A program made the position numbers and the translations under genes. 64,000 nt of DNA, taken from Rhizobium sp. R634. Its GTDB lineage: Bacteria; Pseudomonadota; Alphaproteobacteria; Rhizobiales; Rhizobiaceae. Shown piece by piece: positions 35,284-43,900 of the stretch. A model generated the notes under the pieces. The model was given only the letters and a program-made list of their open reading frames with translations. It made no database searches and was not told where the DNA came from. The DNA lies in assembly GCF_002211305.1 (NCBI RefSeq), contig NZ_LOKW01000002.1:186001-250000 (forward strand), in the 5' to 3' direction. Position 1 is the stretch's first letter. Each line of letters opens with the position of its first letter.

Positions 35284-36258
35284 TCAGCCGAAGCGTTCGA
35301 GCGCCATGGCGAAGATGTGGGCATCGACATTGCCGCCGGAGGTGACGGCGACGATGTTGTCGCCGTCGAGCGCATCGCCGTGGAAGAGTGCGGCGGCCAG
35401 CGCCACCGCGCCGCCCGGTTCGACGACGATCTTCAGCCTGACGAAAGCGAGCGCCATGGCGCGCAGAACCTCTTCCTCGGTGACGACGATGCCGGCACCG
35501 GCGAGGCGCTTCAGGATCGGGAAGGTGATGTTGCCGGGCTGCGGCGTGATGATCGCATCGCAGATCGAGCCCGCCATCGAGGCGTTGCGTTCGATCCGGC
35601 CGGAGGCAAGCGAGCGGGCGGTGTCGTCGAAATCCTGAGGCTCGCAGGGACGGACGCGAAAGCCGGGGGCGCTGGCTTCCAGGGCAAGCGCGATGCCCGA
35701 AGTCAGGCCGCCGCCGCCGCAGGGAACGAGGACTTCGGCCTCCCTTATGCCTTCCTCCTCGGCCTGTTCGGAGATTTCGAGGCCGGTCGTGCCCTGTCCG
35801 GCGATCACCAGCGGCTCGTCGAAAGGTTTGATCAGCGTCAGGCCGCGCTCGGCCGAGAGCCTGGCGCCGATCTCGTCGCGATCCTCATTGGCTCGGTCGT
35901 AAAGCACCACGTCTGCGCCGAAGGCGCGGGTATTGCCGATCTTCAGCTTCGGCGCATCGCTCGGCATGATGATGACGGAGGGCACACCATGCAGCTTGGC
36001 GGCCAGCGCCACGCCCTGGGCATGATTGCCCGAGGAGAAGGCGATAACGCCGCGCGCCCGCACGACGGGATCGAGGCCGGAGACGGCAGACCAGCCGCCG
36101 CGGAACTTGAACGAACCGGAATGCTGCAGACATTCCGCCTTCACAAGGAGACGCCGGCCGGCGATCTCGTTCAGGAAGGGAGACGAGAGGAGCGGCGTAC
36201 GGCGTGCATGGCCGCGCAGGCGGGCGCGGGCGGCGACAATCATTTCAATGCTGGCCAT
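35284..36258 (-). CDS. Threonine/serine dehydratase family PLP enzyme
   Basis: A 324-residue fold-type II PLP enzyme that probably deaminates threonine or serine to a 2-oxo acid. I start at MASIEMIVAARARLRG, with an ATG 11 codons upstream as the alternative. The PLP lysine is in QHSGSFKFRGGWSAV, the substrate loop is AFSSGNHAQGVALAA, and the PLP-phosphate loop is VPCGGGGLTSGIALAL. It lacks the C-terminal ACT regulatory domain of biosynthetic IlvA, so it is of the catabolic or racemase-like type. Confidence 0.9.
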   Translation of the reverse strand: MASIEMIVAARARLRGHARRTPLLSSPFLNEIAGRRLLVKAECLQHSGSFKFRGGWSAVSGLDPVVRARGVIAFSSGNHAQGVALAAKLHGVPSVIIMPSDAPKLKIGNTRAFGADVVLYDRANEDRDEIGARLSAERGLTLIKPFDEPLVIAGQGTTGLEISEQAEEEGIREAEVLVPCGGGGLTSGIALALEASAPGFRVRPCEPQDFDDTARSLASGRIERNASMAGSICDAIITPQPGNITFPILKRLAGAGIVVTEEEVLRAMALAFVRLKIVVEPGGAVALAAALFHGDALDGDNIVAVTSGGNVDAHIFAMALERFG

Positions 36259-36368
36259 TCGGGAATCGTCCTGCTTGCGGCGTTCGATCATGCATAGGGC
36301 GGGGCAAGCGGTTTGTGAACGGCGACTTTGTCACCGTGACACGAATGGGCACTGCGCTTTATCGATCT

Positions 36369-38105
36369 TCAATAGCCGTTCGCCGAACCTTCCACCGCGC
36401 GGGCGTCCATGGCGCCATTGTAGCGGGCGCCGCCACCCTTTTCGATGGCGGCGAGACTCTTGCCGCCGACGAGAATGCCGGCGGCCTGGCCCCAGACCGG
36501 GCCGTTATTGCCACCGTCGAAGCTGTAGCCCATGGCGGCGAGCGTCTTTTCCGTATCCGGCGACAGCGCATAGGGCTCGAGATAGATCTTGTCGGGCTGC
36601 CATTGGTGGTGGAACCGCGGGGCATTGACCGCCTGGCTGATATCCATGCCGAAATCGACGACATTGAGGATCGCTTCCAGCGTGATGGTGATGATCCGCG
36701 AGCCGCCGGGGCTGCCGATCACCATGAAGGGCTTGCCGTCGCGGGTGACGATCGTCGGGCTCATCGAGGAGAGCGGCGTCTTCTTCGGGGCGATGGCGTT
36801 CGCTTCGCCCTGCACCAGGCCGTAGAGATTGGGCACGCCGGGCTTGGAGGTGAAATCGTCCATCTCGTTGTTGAGCAGCACGCCGGTGCCGGGCGCCACG
36901 ACGGCGGCGCCGAAGGAGCCGTTCAGCGTGTAGGTGACGGCGACCGCGTTGCCCTCGTGGTCGATGATCGAATAATGCGTTGTCTCGGTGCTTTCCTTGC
37001 CGCCGAGCGGTTTCAGGGTTGCCGAGGTGCCGGCCTTGTAGGGATCGATCTTCGCTGCGATTTCCTTGGCATAGCTCTTGTCGAGCAGTTTTTCGACCGG
37101 GTTTTCGACGAAATCGGGATCGCCGAGCGCGGCGTTGCGGTCGACATAGGCATAGCGCATCGCTTCGACCATGATGTGGACCGTTTCGGCCGAGTTATAG
37201 CCGAGATAGGAGAGCGGGTATCCCTCGAGAACGTTGAGGATCTCGCAAATTATAACGCCTCCGGAGGAGGGCGGGGGCGAGGAGATGATGTCGTAGCCGC
37301 GGTAATTGCACTCGATCGGCTTCAATTCTCGCACGGCATATTGCTCGAAATCCTGCTTGGCCAGGATGCCGCCCTTTTCCTGGCTCGCCTTGACGATCGC
37401 CTCGGCGGGTGCCGCCTTGTAGAAGGCATCGGGGCCTTTTTCGGAAATGGACGCGAGAACGGCGGCGAGATCCGGCTGCTGCAGTTTTTCGCCCGATGCA
37501 TAGGGCTGGCCGTCCGGTTTCAGGAAAATCTTCGCCGCCGTTTCATCCTTGGCAAGGCGCTTGGCGCTCGCGGCGAGAATGGCGGCGTCGCCCTGTTCCA
37601 GCGTGAAGCCTTCCCTGGCGAAGCGGAGCGCCGGTGCGATCAGGTCCTGACGAGGCCGGGTGCCATATTTCTCGCGTGCGGTTTCCAGGCCCATGACGGA
37701 GCCGGGGACGCCGACGGCGAGATAACCGTCGAGGCTGGCGCGCGGCACGATATCGCCCTTCTCATCGAGATACATGGTCTTCGTCGCGGCAAGCGGCGCG
37801 CGTTCACGGAAATCCAGGAAGGTCTTCGTGCCGTCCTTCAGCCGGATGGTCATGAAGCCGCCGCCGCCGAGATTGCCGGCCGAGGGATAAACGACGGCCA
37901 GCGCATAACCGACGGCGACCGCCGCATCGACGGCGTTTCCGCCGCTTTTCAGCACCTCGACGCCGACATCCGTCGCCAGATGCTGGGCCGTGACCACCAT
38001 GCCATGCTCGGCTTCCACAGGCGCCGGCGACGCGGCGAAAGCCGTGGTCAAGGTTAGCGACAATGCCGTGATGACGGAGATCGTCCCGATATGCAGGCGG
38101 CCCAT
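36369..38105 (-). CDS. ggt: Gamma-glutamyltransferase
   Basis: A 578-residue periplasmic enzyme that moves or hydrolyses the gamma-glutamyl group of glutathione. The start MGRLHIGTISVITALSLTL follows AGGAGGGG and gives a signal peptide ending AFAASPA. The autoprocessing site is in ESTETTHYSIIDHEGNAVAV, where the second Thr should become the nucleophile of the small subunit. Other family blocks are GYALAVVYPSAGNLGGGGFM, LDFRERAPLAATK, SSPPPSSGGVIICEILNVLE and MVIGSPGGSRIITITLEAIL. Length is normal. It stands alone. Confidence 0.96.
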   Translation of the reverse strand: MGRLHIGTISVITALSLTLTTAFAASPAPVEAEHGMVVTAQHLATDVGVEVLKSGGNAVDAAVAVGYALAVVYPSAGNLGGGGFMTIRLKDGTKTFLDFRERAPLAATKTMYLDEKGDIVPRASLDGYLAVGVPGSVMGLETAREKYGTRPRQDLIAPALRFAREGFTLEQGDAAILAASAKRLAKDETAAKIFLKPDGQPYASGEKLQQPDLAAVLASISEKGPDAFYKAAPAEAIVKASQEKGGILAKQDFEQYAVRELKPIECNYRGYDIISSPPPSSGGVIICEILNVLEGYPLSYLGYNSAETVHIMVEAMRYAYVDRNAALGDPDFVENPVEKLLDKSYAKEIAAKIDPYKAGTSATLKPLGGKESTETTHYSIIDHEGNAVAVTYTLNGSFGAAVVAPGTGVLLNNEMDDFTSKPGVPNLYGLVQGEANAIAPKKTPLSSMSPTIVTRDGKPFMVIGSPGGSRIITITLEAILNVVDFGMDISQAVNAPRFHHQWQPDKIYLEPYALSPDTEKTLAAMGYSFDGGNNGPVWGQAAGILVGGKSLAAIEKGGGARYNGAMDARAVEGSANGY

Positions 38106-38228
38106 GATTTCCCCTCCTATGGACAATGACGGAAAAACATATGGGGCTGCCGCGGCGCGCGGCAATGCAGGCGATAACCTTTATGCGAGCAGGTCGGCAA
38201 ATTTACCTGGAATGGCGGAGGCGCGGCG

Positions 38229-39284
38229 TCAGGCGCCGCTCAATGCGCCCGGCATCAGCGACGGCACCGGTCCGGGCGTCTGTTCGCGTGACGCGGCGGC
38301 GAGCCTTTCCTCGGCCTTTCGGGCGGCCGCCTGCAGGTCGCGCGGCTCGCCGGCGATCTTTTCCATGGCGGCGATGGCGACATCGGTGGCGAGGTAATCC
38401 GGCTTGTGGCCGACGCCGCGGACGATGACGAGTTCGGAGCCCGCGATATCGCGGGCAAGGCCCCGCGAATGCAGATGCTCCCAGACGATTTCATCCTTGT
38501 CGCCCGTTATGATGACGGTCGGCGCGGCGATGCGTGAATAGAGCGGCGACTGCTCCTTGACGTAGGCGAGCAGCCTTTTGAAATCGGTGGCATTGTGGTG
38601 GAAAGTGCGCGGCCGCAGAACCAGCGAGGGGCCGGTTTTCTCAATGTAATCGGCCGGGCGCACATTGGGGCGGAAGACATTCAACGTGCCGCGCTCCAGC
38701 CGGCTCAGCCCAAGCGGCACGACGATCGCATGATTGAAGAGCCAACCGACGACCGGCGCCGCCGCAACGTGATAATACCAGTCGATACCGCCCGGCCAGG
38801 GGTGGGTGGCGGGCGCCAGAAAGAGCAGCCCGGCCGTCTTATCCGGATGGCGCACGCCGAAGGCGGCGGCAATCGCGCCGCCGAAGGAATGGCCGACGAT
38901 GATCGCCTTCTCGATGCCGCGCTTCTCCATCAGCCGGGCGATCGCATCGGCCTGGCCGGAGGGGATGGCGTTGTCAGGACCGCCGCGTTCGGAATAACCG
39001 TGGCCGGGACGATCGACGAAAAGCATTTCCGCCCGGCCTTCGAGCGCTGCGCGAAAAGCGACCATCTGGTCGAGCAGATTGCCGCTTGCCCCGTGAACGA
39101 AGACGAGCGCGGGCAGATCCGCATGTTCGGGACGCGGGACGTGCACCGCATTCATGCGGTAGCCGCCGATATCCGTCAGTTCGCCGATATTGGGATAGGC
39201 CTGTTCGAATTGCCGCGCCTTATAGGAGGAATAACCGATGGCGGCGGCGAGAGGGGCAAGAAGAGCGGAAACTTCTGCAAACAT
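38229..39284 (-). CDS. Alpha/beta hydrolase
   Basis: A 351-residue hydrolase with an N-terminal membrane anchor (VSALLAPLAAAIGYSSYKA). The alpha/beta fold shows the oxyanion region VFVHGASGNLLDQ, the nucleophile elbow IIVGHSFGGAIAAAFG (Ser), an acid in VIITGDKDEIV, and the catalytic His in RGVGHKPDY. Substrate unknown. The start MFAEVSALLAPL lies 22 bases after the TPR gene stop on the same strand, so the two are probably co-transcribed. A tail of ~50 residues after the His is Ala/Pro-rich. Confidence 0.88.
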   Translation of the reverse strand: MFAEVSALLAPLAAAIGYSSYKARQFEQAYPNIGELTDIGGYRMNAVHVPRPEHADLPALVFVHGASGNLLDQMVAFRAALEGRAEMLFVDRPGHGYSERGGPDNAIPSGQADAIARLMEKRGIEKAIIVGHSFGGAIAAAFGVRHPDKTAGLLFLAPATHPWPGGIDWYYHVAAAPVVGWLFNHAIVVPLGLSRLERGTLNVFRPNVRPADYIEKTGPSLVLRPRTFHHNATDFKRLLAYVKEQSPLYSRIAAPTVIITGDKDEIVWEHLHSRGLARDIAGSELVIVRGVGHKPDYLATDVAIAAMEKIAGEPRDLQAAARKAEERLAAASREQTPGPVPSLMPGALSGA

Positions 39285-39306
39285 GATTTTAACGGGTGAT
39301 CTGGAA

Positions 39307-39921
39307 TCAGGTGCGGTTGCCGGCAAGCTTTTCCGACAGCGTGTTGACCTGTTCCTGCGCCGTGCGATCGGCGGGATAGACATTGAGGAACTGCTGCCAG
39401 GCCTTCAGCGCCAGCTGGTCGTTGCCCGCATTGCTGAGGATCGCGGCGAGGCCGGAGAGGGCTCCGAAATGGCGAGGCTCCAGATCCAGCACCCGCTCGA
39501 TGTCGGACATCGACTTGCGGTAATTACCCATCACGAAATTCAGCGTGGCGCGGCGATTCCAGCTCTCGGCATAATCGGGCTTCAGCGCAATCGCCTCGTC
39601 GAGAAAGTCGAGGGCAGCCGGATTTCGCTTTTCCTCGATCGCCTTGTCCGCCCACTGCATCAGCAGATTGATGGTGGCGCTGCCGGAATCATTCCATTCC
39701 AGACGGATTTCGTTGGCGATGCTGCTGGCCTTTTCAGGGTCGCGCTCGCGTTTGAGCTGGCTGAAGAGCTGGTCGAGGCGCTGTTTCGGCGTGCTGTTGA
39801 CATTCGTCTGCTCGACGATGACCTCCTTTTCCGCGGCTGCGGCCGGAACGGCTGACGTAAGCAGAATGAAGGCGAGCGGCAGCGCCGCTGATGTCAAAGC
39901 AAAAAAGCGCATGGCGGACAT
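39307..39921 (-). CDS. Exported TPR-repeat protein
   Basis: A 204-residue protein with a signal peptide (MRFFALTSAALPLAFILLTSAVPAAAA region) and about three tetratricopeptide repeats (PAALDFLDEAIALKPDYAES, GNYRKSMSDIERVLDLEPRH, AWQQFLNVYPADRTAQEQVN). It probably binds other proteins in the periplasm. The start could be the ATG at 39921 or 39912. It lies upstream of the alpha/beta hydrolase gene and is likely in one operon with it. Confidence 0.85.
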   Translation of the reverse strand: MSAMRFFALTSAALPLAFILLTSAVPAAAAEKEVIVEQTNVNSTPKQRLDQLFSQLKRERDPEKASSIANEIRLEWNDSGSATINLLMQWADKAIEEKRNPAALDFLDEAIALKPDYAESWNRRATLNFVMGNYRKSMSDIERVLDLEPRHFGALSGLAAILSNAGNDQLALKAWQQFLNVYPADRTAQEQVNTLSEKLAGNRT

Positions 39922-40032
39922 ATTAGCCCGCCAACGCCGAAGATCAAACAAATTTGACGTGATCACCGTAGCGATCCACCGGATGGAATTGCAAGCGCGA
40001 TTTGCGCGGCAAGGCGATCCGGACGCGTGAAA

Positions 40033-40158
40033 TCAGCCCTGGCGAGCCTTGTAACGCGGGTTCAGCTTGTTGATGATGTAGATGCGGCCCTTGCGGCGAA
40101 CCAGACGGTTGTCACGGTGACGCGCCTTGAGCGACTTGAGCGAATTCTTGATCTTCAT
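40033..40158 (-). CDS. rpmJ: Ribosomal protein L36, zinc-free type
   Basis: A 41-residue basic protein beginning [20 protein letters not shown], continuing through [20 protein letters not shown] and ending in G. It is the longer L36 form with no cysteine, the C-minus type whose relatives replace zinc-binding L36 under zinc limitation in some bacteria; in alphaproteobacteria this form is normally the only L36. It sits alone between the TPR gene and purK. Confidence 0.95.
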   Translation of the reverse strand: MKIKNSLKSLKARHRDNRLVRRKGRIYIINKLNPRYKARQG

Positions 40159-40195
40159 TTTTGTGATCCGCGATGTTGATCTTTAACAATGAAAA

Positions 40196-40214
40196 GCGCG
40201 CCGTCAGGGCGCGC
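40196..40214 (-). terminator. Hairpin after purK, within the likely rpmJ leader
   Basis: On the minus strand, GCGCGCC / GGCGCGC (perfect 7 bp), loop CTGAC, then TTTTC. It lies 85 bases after the purK stop but downstream of the proposed rpmJ promoter, so it may act as purK terminator, rpmJ attenuator or both. Confidence 0.5.
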
Positions 40215-40230
40215 TCTTTAGGTGGGGGAG

Positions 40231-40259
40231 CAGATACCCCGTCACCTCCACCATGTCAA
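40231..40259 (-). promoter_or_regulatory. Candidate rpmJ promoter
   Basis: On the minus strand, TTGACA (40259-40254), exactly 17 bases, then TATCTG (40236-40231). The -35 is perfect and the -10 partial. It points at rpmJ, whose ATG lies about 70 bases downstream. Confidence 0.5.
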
Positions 40260-40299
40260 CCGCGTGACGGTGTTTTTCCCGGGCTTCGAGGGCGTTTTC

Positions 40300-41376
40300 T
40301 CAGCCGGAAACCGGCGATTTCCGCTGCAATGTCGTGACATGGCCCATCTTGCGGCCGGCGCGCCACTCCGTCTTGCCGTAGAGATGAACCAGCGTGTCGG
40401 GGCGCCGCAGCCAGTCGGGAACGGCAAGGATATCGTCGCCGATCAGGTTCTGCATGACGCAGTCGGAATGGCGGTCGGCATTGCCGAGCGGCAGGCCGGC
40501 GACGGCGCGGATATGCTGCTCGAACTGGCTCACGACGCAGGCGGCCTCCGTCCAGTGGCCGGAATTGTGGACGCGCGGGGCCATCTCGTTGGCGATCACG
40601 GTGCCGTCGGCGAGCACGAAGAATTCGATGCCGATGACGCCGATATAGCTCAATGCGGCCAGGATCTTTTCCGCCGCCTGGCGGGCTGCGTCCGCCGTCG
40701 ATGGCAAGATCGCGGCCGGCACCGTCGACGTATGGAGGATGCCGTGGCGGTGCACGTTCTCGGCGGGATCGAAACAGACGACCGATCCATCCGCAGCGCG
40801 CGCGGCGATGATCGAGACCTCGCGCTCGAAGGCGACGAAGCTTTCGAGGATAAGGGGCACGGCGCCGAGTGCGGCATAGGCGCCGTCAGGATTGTCGGCC
40901 GCCGAACGGAAAACCTTCTGGCCCTTGCCGTCATAACCGAGGCGGCGGGTCTTCAGCACGCCCTGGCCACCGAAATCCTTCAGTGCGGCTTCGAGATCGG
41001 CCTGGCTCTCGACCGCATGGAAGCGGGCGGTCGATATGCCGCAGGCGTTGAGGAAGCGTTTTTCGACGAGGCGGTCCTGGGCTGCTTCCAGCGCCTTTGC
41101 GGGTGGATAGACGGGAATGTTCGCCGAGAGCGCCTCGGCAGCCGCGACGGGCACGTTCTCGAATTCGTAGGTGACGACATCGCAGGCGGCCGCGAGCTCG
41201 GCGAGGGCCGCCGGATCGTCATAGGCGGCGACGATCTGCCGGTTGGCGAGCTGGGCGGCGGGGCAGTCGGCCTGCGGCTCGAGGATGATCGTGCGGAAAT
41301 TCAGCCTGGCGGCGGCGATAGCCAGCATGCGGCCGAGCTGGCCGCCGCCGATGATGCCGATAGTGCTTACAGTCAT
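40300..41376 (-). CDS. purK: N5-carboxyaminoimidazole ribonucleotide synthase
   Basis: Carboxylates AIR with ATP and bicarbonate in purine synthesis. The 358-residue protein starts [20 protein letters not shown], its ATG overlapping the purE stop (ATGA). ATP-grasp features are visible: [33 protein letters not shown], and [20 protein letters not shown] with metal-binding Glu and Asn. Length is normal. It is the second gene of purE-purK. Confidence 0.96.
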   Translation of the reverse strand: MTVSTIGIIGGGQLGRMLAIAAARLNFRTIILEPQADCPAAQLANRQIVAAYDDPAALAELAAACDVVTYEFENVPVAAAEALSANIPVYPPAKALEAAQDRLVEKRFLNACGISTARFHAVESQADLEAALKDFGGQGVLKTRRLGYDGKGQKVFRSAADNPDGAYAALGAVPLILESFVAFEREVSIIAARAADGSVVCFDPAENVHRHGILHTSTVPAAILPSTADAARQAAEKILAALSYIGVIGIEFFVLADGTVIANEMAPRVHNSGHWTEAACVVSQFEQHIRAVAGLPLGNADRHSDCVMQNLIGDDILAVPDWLRRPDTLVHLYGKTEWRAGRKMGHVTTLQRKSPVSG

Positions 41377-41867
41377 TGGTCGTCCATCGGGTATTCGGCG
41401 ACCGCCGCGCTCTGGCGTTCGCGCCATTCGTCGAGCCGCTCGGCGATTTCCTCGTCGGAGAGAGCAAGCACGGCGGCGGCGAGAAGAGCGGCGTTGACCG
41501 CGCCCGCCCTGCCGATGGCGAGCGTTCCGACGGGAATGCCGGCCGGCATCTGCACGATGGAAAGAAGGCTGTCCTGCCCGGACATGGTTTTCGACTGGAC
41601 CGGCACGCCGAAGACCGGCAGCGGCGTCATCGATGCGGCCATGCCCGGCAAATGGGCTGCGCCGCCGGCGCCGGCGATGATGACCTTGAAGCCTTCCGCA
41701 CGCGCGCCCTTGGCGAAATTGAACAGCCGGTCGGGCGTGCGGTGCGCCGAGATGATGCGCGCATCATAAGGGATCTCAAGCGCCTCCAGCGTGTCGGCGG
41801 CGTTTTTCATGGTCTCCCAATCGGACTGGCTGCCCATGATAATGGCGACGGGCGGTCTGTCTGTCAT
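41373..41867 (-). CDS. purE: N5-carboxyaminoimidazole ribonucleotide mutase
   Basis: Converts N5-CAIR to CAIR, the step after PurK. The 164-residue protein has the PurE signature [33 protein letters not shown] with the catalytic His, [20 protein letters not shown] and [20 protein letters not shown]. It starts at MTDRPPVA; the frame is open seven codons further. It overlaps purK by four bases. Confidence 0.97.
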   Translation of the reverse strand: MTDRPPVAIIMGSQSDWETMKNAADTLEALEIPYDARIISAHRTPDRLFNFAKGARAEGFKVIIAGAGGAAHLPGMAASMTPLPVFGVPVQSKTMSGQDSLLSIVQMPAGIPVGTLAIGRAGAVNAALLAAAVLALSDEEIAERLDEWRERQSAAVAEYPMDDQ

Positions 41868-41884
41868 CGTTGCAGCTATTCCTC

Positions 41885-42094
41885 TCAAGCGATGATGTCA
41901 GGGATGATCTGATCTTCCAGCTTGGTCAGCTTGTCCTTGATGACGAGCTTCTTCTTTTTCATGCGCTGGATTCGCAGAGCATCGCATCCGGTCTCTATCA
42001 TGGCGTTGATCGCGGCGTCGAAATCCTCGTGCTCCTGACGCAGACGCGCCACCATGAGCCTGATATCCGCCTGTTCCTGATCGGCCATATGCAT
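41885..42094 (-). CDS. DUF465 (YdcH-like) small protein
   Basis: A 69-residue helical-hairpin protein: [20 protein letters not shown], then the conserved basic turn [22 protein letters not shown], the hallmark of DUF465. Function is unknown. The start may be the ATG at 42094 or the one two codons later (MADQEQ). It lies just upstream of purE (17 bases from its start) on the same strand, so it may head the purEK transcript. Confidence 0.9.
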   Translation of the reverse strand: MHMADQEQADIRLMVARLRQEHEDFDAAINAMIETGCDALRIQRMKKKKLVIKDKLTKLEDQIIPDIIA

Positions 42095-42315
42095 TCCCCG
42101 TTATCGCGCTCGGATCTTGTCCGATCTGCCGATGATTTCCGCAAGCTCCTATCACCAAATACGGGTAACGGCTAGTTAGTGTTGATCATGAATTTGCCAT
42201 CTCTTCTTCATCTTTTGGCCTTCGACAAGCCTTCAAAAATATGTCACAGTCCGCGCGTTGACACCTTGATCCCCGACGACGATGGTCGGGGAGGGTAAGA
42301 GGAAGGAAGGGTCAA

Positions 42316-42489
42316 ATGACAGTTGAAGCTCATCTTGAATCACTCCAGAAAAAGCATGTAGCTCTCGAGGAGGAGTTGCACGCACTCAGAACATCTCCCT
42401 CTATCTCAGATACCGAAATTGCCGAATGCAAGCGCCGTAAGCTGCGCATCAAGGACGAGATTCAGCGTCTCAAGTCATCCGTCCATTAA
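42316..42489 (+). CDS. DUF465 small protein, second copy
   Basis: A 57-residue protein beginning MTVEAHLESLQKKHVALEEE with GGAAGGGTCA upstream, and ending EIQRLKSSVH. The pattern of a first helix (HVALEEELHALRTSPSISDT) and a basic second helix (IAECKRRKLRIKDEIQRLKS) is that of DUF465. It is divergent from the DUF465 gene at 41885-42094, across about 220 bases, with little sequence identity outside the basic motif. A hairpin with TTTT follows about 100 bases downstream. Confidence 0.88.
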   Translation: MTVEAHLESLQKKHVALEEELHALRTSPSISDTEIAECKRRKLRIKDEIQRLKSSVH

Positions 42490-42590
42490 TCTTCCCAAGG
42501 GTCGCCGGGCGATCATCTTGCGTTAGAAGAGGTAAAATCCATCCATTCCGCCTAAAATTTTGCAAGACCCGGTGATTAGACACCAGAATT

Positions 42591-42630
42591 GCGCCAGCCC
42601 GATGCATGCGGCATTGCGGCTGGCGCTTTT
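42591..42630 (+). terminator. Rho-independent terminator after the second DUF465 gene
   Basis: GCGCCAGCC / GGCTGGCGC (perfect 9 bp) with an 18-base loop, followed by TTTTG. Confidence 0.75.
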
Positions 42631-42697
42631 GCGAGGGCGATACGCCTCAAACTGGTTCATGTGATTCGCACAATGCCCGCAGGTTGCGGGGTGCGTA

Positions 42698-42958
42698 TCA
42701 GGCCCAGAACTGATCCAGCCATAGATTGAGCTTGTCGAAGCCGCGGTTGTTGACCGTGTAGATGCGCTTCGTGCCTTCCGCCGTCACCGAGACGAGGTTG
42801 CTGTCGAGGAGCGCCTTCAGGTGCTGCGACACGGCCGGGCGGCTGATCGGCAGGCCTTCGGCGAGCTCATTGACGGTCCGCGGCGCACGACGAAGTTCCT
42901 CCAGCAGAAACCGCCGGTTCGGATCGGCAATCGCAGAGAAAGGGTCTGTGTTCGACAT
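42698..42958 (-). CDS. ArsR family transcriptional regulator
   Basis: An 86-residue winged helix protein: FSAIADPNRRFLLEELRRAP, TVNELAEGLPISRPAVSQHL (recognition helix) and LVSVTAEGTKRIYTVNNRGF. The metal-binding cysteines of true ArsR/SmtB sensors are absent, so it is of the metal-independent group. It lies downstream of the TauE/SafE gene on the same strand (70 bases), but any control of it is a guess. Confidence 0.9.
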   Translation of the reverse strand: MSNTDPFSAIADPNRRFLLEELRRAPRTVNELAEGLPISRPAVSQHLKALLDSNLVSVTAEGTKRIYTVNNRGFDKLNLWLDQFWA

Positions 42959-43028
42959 ACCGGGAAAACTACGTCAAACCAGCCGTTCCGGCAAGGAAAT
43001 TGTGCATTGCAGCGTGCTGCCGCGGCCG

Positions 43029-43793
43029 TTACCAGCCAAGGCCTTCGCGCACGATCAGGAAGGCGGCGATCAGGGCCATCGCATACATGAAGGGATAAAA
43101 AATCTCGGGCCTCATACGCCGCACGCACCAGGCGCCGGCCAGGGTCGCGAGCGGGGCGAAGGGCAAAAGCGTCGCCGAGGTCGCCAGATTCTGCGTGTCG
43201 AGCTGGCCGAGCGCGAAATAGGGGATGAGTTTGATGGCGTTGAGGAGCGCGAAGAAGCGCACGCTGGTGCCGGTATATTCGCGCGGCTGCAGCTTGAGAG
43301 GCAGGGCATAGATCTGGAAGGGCGCGCCGCCGGCATGGGCGACGAAGCTGCCGTAACCCGAGAACGCGCCCCAGAAGCCGGCCGCGACCGACCGCTGGCC
43401 GCGCGGCGGGATCACCTTGCCGGCGCCGGGGCCGAAATTATTCCAGAAATAGCGCAGGCAGAAGAGGATGGTCACCGCGCCGATGACGATGCGCAGAATA
43501 TTGCCCGGAACGAGCGCCGATGTCGCCCAGCCGAGGCCGATGCCGAAGATGGCCCCGGGCAGCATGATCTTCAGCGTCGCCCAGTCGCCGTGCTTGCGCC
43601 AGACGACGAGTGAAATCATGTCCATGAAGACCAGGATCGGCAGCAGGATCGCCGCCGCCTCGACCGGCGAGACGACCAAGGCGAGAAAGGGCAGGCCAAT
43701 CAGCGACAAAGCGTCGCCCATGCCGCCTTTTGCAAGGCCCACGAGCAGAACGGCGGGCACGGCGGCGTAGTAGAATGACAGATCCTGCGGCAT
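43029..43793 (-). CDS. TauE/SafE (TSUP) family transporter
   Basis: A 254-residue membrane protein with about eight hydrophobic segments, for example YYAAVPAVLLVGLAKGGMGD (the N-terminal family repeat with a Gly-rich loop), AAAILLPILVFMDMISLVVW and IMLPGAIFGIGLGWATSALV; the second repeat includes AFSGYGSFVAHAGGAPFQIY. Family members export or import sulfite, sulfonates or other small anions. Substrate unknown. The start MPQDLSFYY has GAGGAGGA upstream, at a rather long spacing. Confidence 0.9.
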   Translation of the reverse strand: MPQDLSFYYAAVPAVLLVGLAKGGMGDALSLIGLPFLALVVSPVEAAAILLPILVFMDMISLVVWRKHGDWATLKIMLPGAIFGIGLGWATSALVPGNILRIVIGAVTILFCLRYFWNNFGPGAGKVIPPRGQRSVAAGFWGAFSGYGSFVAHAGGAPFQIYALPLKLQPREYTGTSVRFFALLNAIKLIPYFALGQLDTQNLATSATLLPFAPLATLAGAWCVRRMRPEIFYPFMYAMALIAAFLIVREGLGW

Positions 43794-43900
43794 GCTTTCG
43801 GCGTCCTCCTCTTGCAAGCCTCCTCTAACGGAACTACTCACACAAAACGAGTGCGGTTCCGCCATTTTGGAAGGGAATCCGCAGGAAACGGAAAGACCTC

